Part shown: one piece after another, positions 1-9,931 of the stretch
How positions within the stretch are numbered: the stretch's first letter is position 1
How the letters are laid out: each line of letters opens with the position of its first letter
Source of the DNA: Fennellomyces sp. T-0311
Taxonomy: Eukaryota > Mucoromycota > Mucoromycetes > Mucorales > Lichtheimiaceae
DNA length: 64,000 bases
Direction: 5' to 3'
Assembly (NCBI GenBank): GCA_025266875.1
Contig: JALLLT010000047.1
Coordinates: 248,001 to 312,000 of the forward strand
Translations under genes and position numbers: made by a program
Notes under the pieces: model-generated
Told to the model about the DNA's origin: nothing
The model's database searches: none
Seen by the model: only the letters and a program-made list of their open reading frames with translations

Positions 1-2
1 AT

Positions 3-220
3 GCTCCAATTGCACGTGAATGGAAGAGTTGCCCCAAAGGCTGGGAGGGCATGTATTCTGGAAGAGCAAAGATGCCTGCCGTCATTTTGGAAGCTGTTGC
101 CTCTCATGACTTATTGATATAACATTCTTTTTGGGTGTTCCTGGTGCCTGCGATGGCATCAACGTCATGCATAAATCTCCTCCCTTCGACGATATAGCCC
201 ACAATCGCATAAGAATCTTG
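3..220 (+). pseudogene. Decayed PIF/Harbinger-type transposase fragment (DDE_Tnp_4/ALP1-like)
   Basis: Conceptual translation from base 3 gives residues typical of the catalytic core of PIF/Harbinger transposases: REWKSCPKGWEGMYSG, then PAVILEAVASHDL. The frame then meets a TAA stop near 116-118 and resumes one frame over as FLGVPGACDGINVMHKSPPF, which matches the family's FFG-PG-NDINVL-RSPLF block. The piece is cut at its 5' side by the window edge and ends at a TAG near 221. With a stop and a frameshift it is non-functional. It is convergent with the Myb-like gene whose stop lies about 50 bp away, an arrangement seen in two-gene Harbinger elements. The family call is from remembered motifs, not a search. 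Confidence 0.75.
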
Positions 221-269
221 TAGAGCATTTCTCGAAAGAATACGAATAGCCAAAAAGCAATATATATTA

Positions 270-1220
270 TTAATTCTTCACGTTCCTATCCTTGCTGCTG
301 CTGTTGCTGTTGCTCTTCCCGGATGATGGTTTTGGCTTGTTGAATTTCAAGCCAAGGACGTGCTTACTCTGTCGTCTTGGAGGCATGGGCAAACATAGTA
401 TCTCAGTCGAGCTTCTTCTTCGGTACTTGACTAGCTTTTGTACTGCGACGGCGCTTTTCTCCAGAACAGTGATACGCTGGGCATCTGCCTCCTTGCTTTT
501 ATTAACGCGGATCAGCTCTTCTTCGTCATCATCATCACCCACACGACCTCGCTTTTTGCTGACTCGGGCGGCTTTGGCTTTTTTCTGACCAATGGGCCGG
601 CCTTCCTCTTCCGCTGGGTCAGACACCTCGTCGCTCTTCGTACCGACGATTGTCATCCACTTCTGCTCTTTGCGCAGGACATCCCAGCAATGCTTCAACT
701 TGAATAGCTTGGTGCCAGTCCAGTTGGCCGGAAGATTGATCTTGAAATCGTCGCAAGCGCGTTTGTACTATGACTTGAAGTTTAGCAACCTACGAACCGG
801 TTCTCAAATCAAGTCTAATACTTTAGCATCCTCCGACTCATTGGCACCGCTAGGTGAATCACGAACGACTTGGTCCCAGCATCCTGAGAGCCTTGAGCAA
901 TATCTCTGGATAGTAGACCAGCGGTTTTTGAAGGCTTTAAGGTCACGTCCTTTAGGATTGCCGTTCAAGTTAAACTTGTCCTCAATCTGTTTCCAAAACG
1001 TAACAGCCGTTTGGTCAGTTCCAACCACACTATTTTTAGTGGCAAGAAGCCACGAGTTGACCAAGTTCAAGTCCTCGCTTTCTTCCCAAAGAATATGAGG
1101 CTTTCGCTCATTTCCATTGTCATCCGAATCTGCAGCATTGTCCGAGATGACGATCGGGTCAGGGGCACTGGTTGGGGGGTTGGAGGAGGTGGTCACAGAG
1201 GCAGTAGAAGCAGTGGACAT
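270..1220 (-). CDS. Myb/SANT-like protein with NAM-associated C-terminus (Harbinger accessory gene candidate)
   Basis: Spliced model of two exons, 1220-822 and 767-270, giving 298 aa; the 54-nt intron has a GTATTA donor, a GCTAAAC branch-like site and an ATAG acceptor, and splicing restores the frame. The N-terminus is Ser/Thr/Pro-rich. About residues 45-120 hold a trihelix/Myb-like block (WEESEDLNLVNSW, then KNRWSTIQRYCSRLSGCW). After the splice follows DFKINLPANWTGTKLFKLKH and CWDVLRKEQKWM, the NAM-associated type of C-terminal half common in plant and fungal genes beside Harbinger transposases. A basic, Lys/Ser-rich tail suggests nuclear location. The start was set at the Met of MSTAS; an upstream in-frame Met at 1292 would extend it into A/T-rich repeats. 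Likely the DNA-binding second protein of the adjacent transposon; whether it is still expressed is unknown. Confidence 0.65.
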
Positions 1221-1254
1221 ATTTGCGTGATTGAGAGAAAGAATTTTTACAGAC

Positions 1255-1400
1255 TCAAAAAAAAAGTCTTTAACTTTAAAGACTTTTGCCAATTTTTTAA
1301 AGACTCAATATTACAGTTCTTCTTTACAGTTCATCGCTGTACGAAGGCGACTTTAAAAAATCTGACTTTAAGTTAAAGATTTTGCAATTTTAAAGTCACG
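1255..1400. repeat. A/T-rich inverted repeats, possible transposon (sub)terminal sequence
   Basis: The block contains several copies of CTTTAAAGTC-like units in both orientations. One hairpin at about 1264-1285 pairs AAAGTCTTTAA with TTAAAGACTTT. Another pairs GACTTTAAAA near 1350 with TTTTAAAGTC near 1388. It lies just upstream of the Myb-like gene, where the right end of a Harbinger element would be expected. The matching left terminus would be outside the window, so the boundary cannot be confirmed. Confidence 0.5.
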
Positions 1401-1464
1401 GCTGTGGATGCTCTGAGTGTTGGCATGACAGCGGAACGAGAAATTTCGGAAAGGAAGCGGAAAG

Positions 1465-1473
1465 TATAAAAGG
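1465..1473 (+). promoter_or_regulatory. TATA-box-like TATAAAAGG
   Basis: A consensus TATAAAAGG is followed 50 bp later by a pyrimidine-rich leader and a consensus splice donor GTAAGT at 1523-1528. No convincing coding exon follows, so this may be the promoter of a non-coding or repeat-derived transcript, or part of a solo LTR. Confidence 0.35.
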
Positions 1474-1662
1474 TCGTGCTGCGCCTTCTCTTTTTCTACG
1501 ACTCTCTTCGCGCATTCGAACGGTAAGTCTGCTGCTCCCCATTTCATTTGTTGTAAATTGCCCATGGATACGGTGCCTTTTGGTGCTGTTCTTGCTTTCC
1601 GTAGCTTAGATTTACGCATTTTGTACATTGTCATTGTAAATTGGTAGGGTAGAGAGCACACT

Positions 1663-1915
1663 TTGTCAAGTCTTGCGGAACCTACAGGGCGGCGATCTCG
1701 ACGGCTACAGGGCGGTATTCGGGGTATTACAGGGCGGGGCTTGGGTGGCCATGGCGGGTGGGGGTAGTGTTTTCTTTAGCTACAGGGCGGGTTCTATGAA
1801 CTTGCGGGGCTGGGCTTTGGATTCCTACGTGGGTAGGTCGTCCAAGTACTGCGGGGCTGGGTATTCAGTTGCTGCGGGGCTGGGCAGTCGATGCTGCGGG
1901 GCTGGGGATCCAATG
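1663..1915. repeat. GC-rich degenerate short-repeat block
   Basis: Four copies of a CTACAGGGCGG-type unit (near 1683, 1704, 1725 and 1780) grade into at least four copies of TGCGGGGCTGGG (near 1803, 1849, 1874 and 1891). The block is much more GC-rich than its surroundings and keeps one frame open on the plus strand by composition. The flanks carry TTGTAAATTG-like words at about 1551, 1633 and 1931. I see no gene in it. Confidence 0.6.
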
Positions 1916-2587
1916 GACTTCTTTATCCGTTGTAAATTGTTGAAGGAAAGGGCTCGGATACGAAGGATACAAGAATAGGGAGAAGCAGCTTACTAGGTTT
2001 GCATCGAAGAGACGAAGGGTGGCGCCACCCTAAGCAGAAGCAGCCGGACGCGGCGAGCTACTGCGAACCACACACACACAAACTGCCGTCATTGTACGGA
2101 TAATTTTTCAACCTTGGGTCAAGGTCTTCGGGCCTAACCCTCCACAAACAAATAAGAAAATGACAATACCAACGCAAGAGTGATGGCCATCACCATTGTG
2201 AATGCCAATCGCGATTGCAGCCTCTCACTTGGTCGAGTGATCGATCTTGCAGCAATAAATCTACAGGCTTATGTACCCTTTTCAAATGCTGGACAACATA
2301 CTGTAATACCACGATCATTCCACAGGGTTACAATTACAGCAAATAGTATATACTTCAATGATAGTCCAGTTGCCACACTGTGTATGTATTACCACAGATA
2401 CGCTGTGCGCGTATCATTAATCCTTGCTTGCCAATTACCTCCGTCCTCAGTTTCAAACTTTGCGGCAGTCTTAAAGTTGAAAGTAACCAAGCCGATATGC
2501 GGTGCGTAACGCCAAACTCACGAGACTTTGATGATGAAACAAAAAGGGGCCTCTTTGCTTTTACTCTACAAACCAGCCACTTGACCA
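1916..2587. other. Intergenic stretch upstream of the F-box gene
   Basis: No recognisable gene. It contains a short CA dinucleotide run near 2070 and presumably the promoter of the TPR/F-box gene that starts at 2588. Short open frames here match nothing I recognise. Confidence 0.4.
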
Positions 2588-4533
2588 ATGTCAACCATCA
2601 ATCAACTAGATGCAGATGCCAGATCGGCACTCAGCGAAGGATATGTCGATGACGCACTGCGCCATTCTACGCGTCTCCTAGTTCGCGCCTTGGAGCTACG
2701 CGTAACTGTGTGGGAGAAGAAGGCAAAACTTGCCGAAGAAGTGGAGGACGCGCTACTAATCATCAAATACGACGAAGACAACACCAATGCGTATTTACGT
2801 GTCGCCAAAATCTATGCAGTCCAAGGAAAGCAACAAGATGCCATTGATATGCTCGAAAAAGGCTTAGGTACTAGTCCAAGTGACGAACAAGCCATACTGC
2901 TTCAGCAACAGCTCACGATAGCAAAGGGACGCTTGAACCGTCGCGTGGATTTTATCACTGAAACTCCCTACGAGATTGCATGCAAGATTATCAGTTCTCT
3001 GGACTTTGATCTTGACATTGGAAAATGCATGAATGTCTCCAATACTTGGCGAACCGTCATACTACGATGCCCTGAACCCTGGCAATCCAGCAAAATCACA
3101 TGGCATGGGAATAAATGGCCCTGGAGTAATCCTTCCGTACTTCAAGAAATGATGCCTCTCATATCTCGACACATCAAGAAACTGGATGTACATTTTCCCA
3201 CAACTGTTCCAGATGTCATCAGATTTCTCACTGATTGCGAGTTCTCTCATTTGCAGTATCTGAAGCTGGTGGATAACGACCGTAAGCATATATTCCAATC
3301 ACGCTTCATTCTATTGAGCGCTTAGTTACTCAAATTCAATTAATAGAATGCCCCGACTTACGCGGTTCACTGTACTGTATCTTCCAGAATATCGGCAATA
3401 CATTGAAAGAATTGGAGATAGAAGCAAGATCAGTTACCATTTGTCTCGAGGATGTCTTATCAAACTGTCCGGGGCTCACGTATCTATCGCTACGGGTGGA
3501 GGATATTATAGCGTGGGATGCCAAAATGCCGTATACAACATTGCTGGAAGTAATCAACCTTTTCCCGCTCATGCAACTGCTGTCGCACGAAATGGAACCA
3601 CTCTTCCGATGCTCACCACATCTTCGCCATATGGGAATATTTTTGACATTTGAATTTGAAAAATATGAAGACTACAATATCTTATCAGCCATTGAGCCCT
3701 ACTGTCCGGAACTGATCAGCCTTAAAAACCATCGCGATTACGCATTTACCATGATTCCCTACGAACTCCCTGTCGATGAAGATGCATCTGAAGGGCTTCG
3801 ACTGTTGTCACTTGCCGATATCCGATCGATAATCCCATTTACGCCACAATTAATGAAATCGTTCAGCACGCTGCGCAGCATTACTGTATTTCCGGTAGCT
3901 GGTGGTATGGAGAGTGACTTGACTGACTGGGAACCTTTGTCATCAGCTGTCATGCACAATCTGACCCATCTAAGCATTAGCGCAGATCTCAACTCGACAC
4001 TCTATCAGCATCTACCAGCCATGATACGTTCGTACCCAGCTCTGAAATCAATCTATTTAGGTGGAGAAGAAAGTACCGCGCCTTCCGAAACAACAGACAG
4101 AATATTCGATGCCGTGGCTGAACTAGCAAGTCTAACGAACCTGAATCTGGAAGGTTTCTGCGACATGGGGAGCGGCTTTGCTCGGCTTATTCAACATTAT
4201 GCCACACGACCGACTTTACTAAAAGAGCTGAGCGTTGCAAATGTGGATATGGACATCCAGGTATTATATAGTATTGCTCAAATCCAAAGTCTTCAACATT
4301 TGCTTGTTCATATACCCTACGGCCGAGAATACACCGAAGCTGATATTGTTGAATTCACTCGCTTCATTGCTCAGATCCCTGGACTGAAAATCCTTGATAT
4401 CCATGGCATGGAGCTGACCAAAGATGCAGTGGCAAATATTGCAAGTAGTCAAAGTCTAGTAAAGCTAGAACTTTGCGACTGTGGTGAATCGCTTGAAGGG
4501 AGCGTGTATCGTATGATAGAGAATCTTCTTTAA
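2588..4533 (+). CDS. F-box protein with N-terminal TPR and C-terminal leucine-rich repeats
   Basis: Two exons, 2588-3281 and 3347-4533, joined across a 65-nt intron (donor GTAAGC, acceptor TTAATAG) give 626 aa. Residues 1-115 form TPR-like helices (NAYLRVAKIYAVQGKQQDAI). An F-box follows at about 118-165 (ITETPYEIACKIISSLDFDL, then CMNVSNTWRTVIL). The rest is a series of degenerate Leu-rich repeats (LTYLSLRVED, LTHLSISADL, LTNLNLEGFCDM). TPR/F-box/LRR proteins resembling Pof1/Dia2-like adaptors usually bind Skp1 through the F-box and choose substrates for SCF ubiquitin ligase through the repeats. Such genes are strongly expanded in Mucoromycota, so the substrate cannot be guessed. The reading frame is intact. 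Confidence 0.85.
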
Positions 4534-4919
4534 TTATGTATTTGGGGATGTTATTGATTGACGGAACAATCTGATAAGGATATATTTGAAGTGGAAAATT
4601 AGTAAAAGAAGTTTCACAAAAGTGGATCTCTGGTAAAATTAAATGTACAATACCTGTCACAGCAAGCTGTATCGTCGAAAGTATATAGTAGTTTTGATGA
4701 CCTCCATCCGGTTTTATGAGTGTAATTGAACGCCATGGAAGTCTATCTCCCGATGAATTGATTTTATCCGTTTTAGTAGCAAGTTGATAAGCAGATGGGT
4801 ATCCCTCCCGGAATCATTATCACGATAGCGCCTCATTTTGCTGAAGTATATTGTCTTGCTAGTTATAAAACTTGTCCCCATCTGTTCATCTTTACTATTA
4901 TAAAATAAAGTATCAATTG
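4534..4919. other. Intergenic stretch
   Basis: A/T-rich sequence between the convergent F-box gene and Kelch pseudogene. It holds no supported gene, only presumed 3' untranslated sequence of both. Confidence 0.4.
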
Positions 4920-6585
4920 TTATGTACCTTCTTCCCATGGAATATCAATAATATCGGGATTACTACCTTGTCCCGCTACCATCAAGCTTTCGCCGCTCCC
5001 ATCCCTCTCTGGTTTCCTTTCTGCGTGCTTCTTTTTGATCAAGAAAAACATAGTAAGACCTGAAATTATCGCAACCTATGGATAGTATTTGTGTTAGAAC
5101 TCCACAGTGTATATCTTAGCACGAGGACACGTACGTCAGCTACTGATCCTACTACCGCTCCAGCTATAGTTCCTACACTGACTCCGGAACTAGCATTACT
5201 CTCGTTAGAATCGCCGTAAGTTATGGCATGAACAGTAGTTTTCCATGTCCACGAATTGATATCAAGTGTATGCATGTCATTTGTGATTCTGCTGTAGCTG
5301 AAAGTACTAGCACCAAAGAAGATCAGAAGGCTGCTGTTGCCAATAACAAGTTCCATCAGGAGAAATAAATATATGCTCAGTTCGTTATAATTCAATAAAA
5401 CATGAAAAAAGAAACGGAACGAAATGCTATGTCTGTGTACTTGAACGCCCATATCGTACACCGGCTCCTTGTGCGTTGCCAGAGGTATCGACTAATGTAT
5501 TAGACCATTCCATGGTGTCAGTGTTTAGAATGCAAAAATAATCCTCACAAGGTCACAGACTTGCTGTTTTGAATAACTGTTTGTATTAGTACTTTACATA
5601 ACCTATATGTTTCACAAAAGAGAAAAAGCGTACAGCGATCAGATACATCGTAGACAATGAGTTCACCAGTAATGGGATCTGTATACAGGCACACAGGAAA
5701 CATTTAAAAAATTACCTTTAATAAGCACCTTATGGATACGTACGAAGATTCAAAGCTTTACTGATCCGCGAGTTTCGTGTGTAAAACAAAACCGAGCTGA
5801 CAGTATCATATGTCATAATGTTGCTCATTCGAACAAATTGGCCCTTGGGATCGTAATACACCCCACCGACATAATATTTTGTGCGATTATCTTTCCAAGC
5901 GCAGGTTTGTGAGGGAATCGAACGTTGGAAGAATTAAATCGTAGCGTCGATGCCATTATTTTTCATGTTAGGTTCTATCGTTACATTTAAGTTTTTGCAC
6001 TCCTTCAATTATCTTTATGATAATAACTTACAATAAGATCCACCATATTCATGTTGTTCGTGTACTCGTCATCACCAGTAATACCACCGTAATTTGAGCT
6101 ACCAGAAAATTTTGCATCCGCTTCAGTAAGTAACAAGAATGCTTCATCATAATGTACCATTATATTCTGCCGCCAGATACATAAGCTGTGCGTCATTCAC
6201 CATTGGACACACGGTATACATAGGTGATTGCATCCGAACATTAACTACCATCACCTGTTTTGCGATCACCATCCGTAATAAAGTCGTTATATCCGGATAG
6301 TGAAGTAATTTCAAAGTAGTAATTTCTTTCTTGAAATTGTCAAGGGAATACAAGTAATCGGGTGATATGGCAATATGCCTAGGTCCAGTTACGTTTTTGA
6401 CGGCACCATCCTACCAGTAAACCGTCGTTCTCACGAAAGCATAACCCTTTTTATATTGTTAAAGTTTATCCCCAAACGTACATCTATCTGTACAACAGGT
6501 GTTGATGAACACGGGTAAAAGACTAAGCTGTCCGTATATTCACGGCGCTGATAGCAAGCAGAAAAAGAATAACCAAATCAATCAT
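4920..6585 (-). pseudogene. Kelch-repeat single-pass membrane protein, pseudogene
   Basis: Reading the minus strand from 6585 gives a signal-peptide-like start (MIDLVILFLLAISAV), then Kelch-type blocks in changing frames: AITYVYRVSNGE, KYYVGGVYYDPKGQFVRMSN, SSVLFYTRNSRISKALNLR, DPITGELIVYDVSDRC, FFGASTFSYSRITNDM and HTLDINSWTWKT. The C-terminus has a Ser-rich stalk, a membrane helix (GTIAGAVVGSVA joined across a 59-nt intron, 5134-5076, to VAIISGLTMFFLI) and a basic cytoplasmic tail KKKHAERKPERD. Damage is visible: a stop or frameshift right after the signal peptide, a TGA where a Kelch Trp is expected near 6190, TAA stops nearby, and a frame change inside the block near 5350. Intact relatives are common secreted or membrane Kelch proteins of Mucorales. 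Exon borders of the middle part are uncertain. Confidence 0.6.
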
Positions 6586-6846
6586 CAAGTGGAAGAGTAA
6601 GAAAGGAAAGGCTAGGTCGAATGACTGATTCTCCAATTTTATTTTGACTACAGTAATACAAACTTTCGTGTTAGGGTTGATGTATATATATACTTAAGTA
6701 AGTTATGGTGATGAGTGGTACTTACACATGCCATGTTATACATTAAATTTTGGTCATAATCATTATACATTTTTATGAAAGGAAGTTGTTTGTGTAAGGT
6801 AATTCTGTATGAAACAGGGTCCACAAATAGGTTGAAATAAGAGAAA

Positions 6847-8200
6847 TACACTCACACAGAAAAAGTGTTCACCATTTCCAAATTTGGAAGGAAAAATATA
6901 AACATAACATTTCCCATTTATGCATTTTTTGCTCTTTTTCTTCTTTTAACTCACAATGACACTTCAAGATACTACGAACAGCACACTAAAGAAACGTCAA
7001 GAGCTTTCAGAGGCCGAAAAAAACCAAATAATTGGCATGAAACAGGCCGGAATAAAAGTCTGCGAAATTGTACGCAGAACATTGCAAAAGCGTGAAACTA
7101 TCAATAGCGTGATCAAGAAGTGGAAGAAAACTGGAACCGTAAAGAATATGCCCAGGAGCGGAAGACCGGAAAAATTGACCCATAGTGATCGAATTGCTCT
7201 CGTACTTAGCGCAAAACGAAATCCAATGGAACCATACTCATTCCATCAGGCGATGCTTGAACGTGCCGGTGTCTATGTCTGTAAAGACACGGTAATTAAG
7301 TATCTGCGCAAGGATGGCTTTGGATCATATGTACCTGCCCAAAAGCCAGCATTGACGCGTCGTCATGTTGCTCGACGGCTTGCTTGGGCTAAAATACACA
7401 AGAATTGGACAATGGAAGAGTGGAGCAACGTGATCTGGTCTGACGAGTCCAGATTCACAGTTCGCGGCAACGATGGAGGAGCTCGTGTCATCAGACGACA
7501 AGGTGAACGCTACAATGCAAGCCATATTGTTCCCACCTACAAGTTCGGCAAGGGATCAGTGATGGTGTGGGCCTGTTTTTGGTCTGGAGGCTTCGGACCT
7601 TTGGTGTTTATGGATGGAAATGTAAATCAAGAAGCCTATGTCACCTGCCTTACCCACCATTTTGTCCCATACCTCGAACAAGTCACCAGGGATACCGGCA
7701 GGGAGTTTATCTTCCAAGAGGACGGTGCTAGCTGCCACACAGGTCGCTATACAAGGTGCTATAAAGAAGAATCTGGTATTAGAGGCTTTGGGTTCTGGCC
7801 AGCCCAAAGCCCTGATCTGAACCCGATTGAGCACGTTTGGAATTCCTTGGAGAAGAGAATCAAGAAGCGCCGGAAGCATATTTCCACGAAAGAAGAGCTG
7901 AAGGTCGCACTTCGCGAAGAGTGGGCTAAATTGACGACTGAATTAGCAGAGGCACTTGTAAGGAGTATGCCAGACCGCTGTAAGGCAGTCATTAAGGCCA
8001 AAGGACGGCACACAAAATATTGATTTGTACAAGTATATTCGATATTTTGTTTCTTAATATAAATACAATTGTTTCTTCTTAGTTGGAGTTGCTGGGTCAG
8101 ATTAATTGTTTTGTCAAATAATGCCTTTAGCAAGTATATATATATTTTGGAGGCAGCGGAAATTCAAAAAAATGGTGAACACTTTTTCTGTGCGAGTGTA
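6847..8200 (+). mobile_element. Full-length Tc1/mariner transposon with TA target duplication
   Basis: The element proper is 6849-8198 (1350 bp). It is bounded by 29-bp terminal inverted repeats, CACTCACACAGAAAAAGTGT at the left and its complement at the right (8170-8198) with one mismatch in 29 (A versus G at the sixth base). TA dinucleotides flank both ends, the usual Tc1/mariner target duplication. It contains one intronless transposase gene in plus orientation. Near-identical ends and an open transposase frame suggest a recent or still mobile copy. Confidence 0.92.
6956..8023 (+). CDS. Tc1/mariner-family transposase
   Basis: A 355-aa uninterrupted frame. Residues about 15-110 form paired helix-turn-helix DNA-binding domains (ELSEAEKNQIIGMKQAGIKV, then a GRP-like box SGRPEKLTHSDR). 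The catalytic DDE domain has IWSDESRF (first Asp), FQEDGASCHT (second Asp) and SPDLNPIEHVWN (Glu). I count 35 residues between the second Asp and the Glu, i.e. DD35E rather than the DD34E of canonical Tc1. Length and architecture are normal for an active cut-and-paste transposase acting in the nucleus at the flanking inverted repeats. The start was chosen at the first Met, about 80 bp inside the left repeat. Confidence 0.93.
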   Translation: MTLQDTTNSTLKKRQELSEAEKNQIIGMKQAGIKVCEIVRRTLQKRETINSVIKKWKKTGTVKNMPRSGRPEKLTHSDRIALVLSAKRNPMEPYSFHQAMLERAGVYVCKDTVIKYLRKDGFGSYVPAQKPALTRRHVARRLAWAKIHKNWTMEEWSNVIWSDESRFTVRGNDGGARVIRRQGERYNASHIVPTYKFGKGSVMVWACFWSGGFGPLVFMDGNVNQEAYVTCLTHHFVPYLEQVTRDTGREFIFQEDGASCHTGRYTRCYKEESGIRGFGFWPAQSPDLNPIEHVWNSLEKRIKKRRKHISTKEELKVALREEWAKLTTELAEALVRSMPDRCKAVIKAKGRHTKY

Positions 8201-8432
8201 GAAAGAGTGAGTTAACTAAATACAGATGTAAGCTCCTGCCTTGGGCATCTGAAAGGTATGATCAAGATAATTGAGGTCAAGTTAACTGGTTTATATCATT
8301 TGATAATTCGGGGGTATTTATAGGCTTCTTTTCTCCGGGTTCTGAATATACGACTGCGATAATAACAAGTTGTGCCGGAGGTACGTTGCTGATGTGAAAG
8401 GATTTCTTGAAATGATCCGAGTGTAAGATGAA

Positions 8433-8690
8433 GATGTGCAAAATACACATGTATAATAGAATATGGGGTGTTGACCGTGGGGATCTGGGTACAAAGGTAG
8501 ATTGAGATGTGCAAAACGCATAAGTATAATAGAATAATGGATATTGACCGTGGGTTCCGTGTAGAGAAGTAGATCGAGATGTGCAGAATGCACCAGTATA
8601 ATAGAATAGTGGGTGTTGACGGTGGATTCCGTGTAAAGAAGTAGATCGAGATGTGCAAAGTGCACCAAACAATAGAGTAGACAGCAGACC
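8433..8690. repeat. Tandem repeat, about 3.5 copies of a 72-73-bp unit
   Basis: Units begin with GATGTGCAAA/GATGTGCAGA at 8433, 8506, 8578 and 8650 and share TATAATAGAATA, a TTGACCGTGG-like word and GTAGATCGA near their ends. The last unit is partial. The period is not a multiple that builds a convincing protein repeat: the minus-strand open frames through it are rich in Tyr/His/Ile/Leu and differ only by frame, so I treat them as by-products. Confidence 0.8.
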
Positions 8691-9931
8691 AAATGGGCAC
8701 GTGCTTCCTGTATATGGAATATGGTGTTATCAAAAGAGAAATTAAACGGCAAAGGAATTTTGTTACAACGTACTTTTGAATTCAGATTATCCGTTTTTCA
8801 TTCGTGCTTGATATAACCACAATTTGCTTCTGGCAATAAAGTCATATAAGCGACACGTGTAGCATGGGCTTAGTTCAATGTTACATTTCAAATGAAACTC
8901 CAAGTCAATTCAACGCAAACAAAATGAGTATCAGGTGCTTGGCCTGGTGGGATTTAGAAATGATTAACCCTAATTTTGAATTGTCACTTTGAGGTGCAGA
9001 ATAGATTACTTCTGAACCATTCAGAGACGAAAACAGCATGGCAACACTATTTTCTGGAGCCAAAGCCACTAGCTTACATAAGTGAAGAATCCATGCAGAA
9101 GCCATGCATCACCGATAGCAGTATGTTCGGGAGAGGCTACCGTTTTTGTTTTGTGCAGTGACAAACGTTCAAAATGTACCAAAATAGTCGTATGATACAC
9201 AATTACTAGCCGTCGTCGAAATGCTCAACGAATGGCAATTAAAATCATTGACCATAATAATGACGTCTATCATAAGACATATTGGTGGAGAAGCACTGAA
9301 TCAAATATTCGAAAACATTCCTATTGAGCAATGGGCGTCGGTAAATATATAGCCATTCCTTTTGTTCTGCTATCGCTTTGTATTTAACGATACTGTATCG
9401 AATGCACCAACAAATCCCGATAATACTATCGGTATACCTTTTCGTCATTCATTAGATCAGCAGACTAGGAGTCATGAGATCTATTCCCTTGCGAATGAAG
9501 GGTTATTCTCAATATGTACAGGTGCAGGTGTTAATATAGTACTACACGCTGACGACTGTTGCTGCGATATCGGTTGTTTTTGCTATTGTTTGCGGTATTT
9601 TGTTCTCTGTCGTCTGCCATCGACTTGTTTTGGGAACGTTAAGCGCAGTAGCGCTTAGATGTAACTTTTTAACGATTGTCGGTTATGTGTAATGATGTGT
9701 TTGATTTACACTACCATATATATACAGTTTCTTTGTGTTGTAAGTAGTTTATGTATTCCTTAAAAAATGGGATTACACTATGTAACTGCTTACAGTTATG
9801 GGAGCAGTTGAAGAGAATTACATAATAGAGAAAAGTCATATAGCAATTTTTTTTACTGCAAATTATCAATCCTTACTTAGCAAAAGATATGGATGTAGTA
9901 TCAAAAAGATGGAGGTAGGAAGCTATCAAAG
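8691..9931. other. Gene-poor stretch with a possible membrane-helix exon relic
   Basis: No complete gene is supported. On the plus strand about 9549-9620 encodes a hydrophobic run, TTVAAISVVFAIVCGILFSV, that could be a single membrane helix from a decayed gene; I see no consistent exons around it. The right end is presumed 3' flank of HHK1. Confidence 0.35.

Noticed and set aside
1673..1978. Gly-rich 101-codon plus frame
   Set aside because: Lies on the GC-rich short-repeat block and is explained by its composition.
8277..8752. Three overlapping minus-strand frames of 131-145 codons
   Set aside because: All are generated by the 72-bp tandem repeat read in three frames.
9362..9658. 98-codon plus-strand frame near the HHK1 3' end
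   Set aside because: Cys-rich only by chance frame; the alternative frame has a hydrophobic helix but no gene structure.
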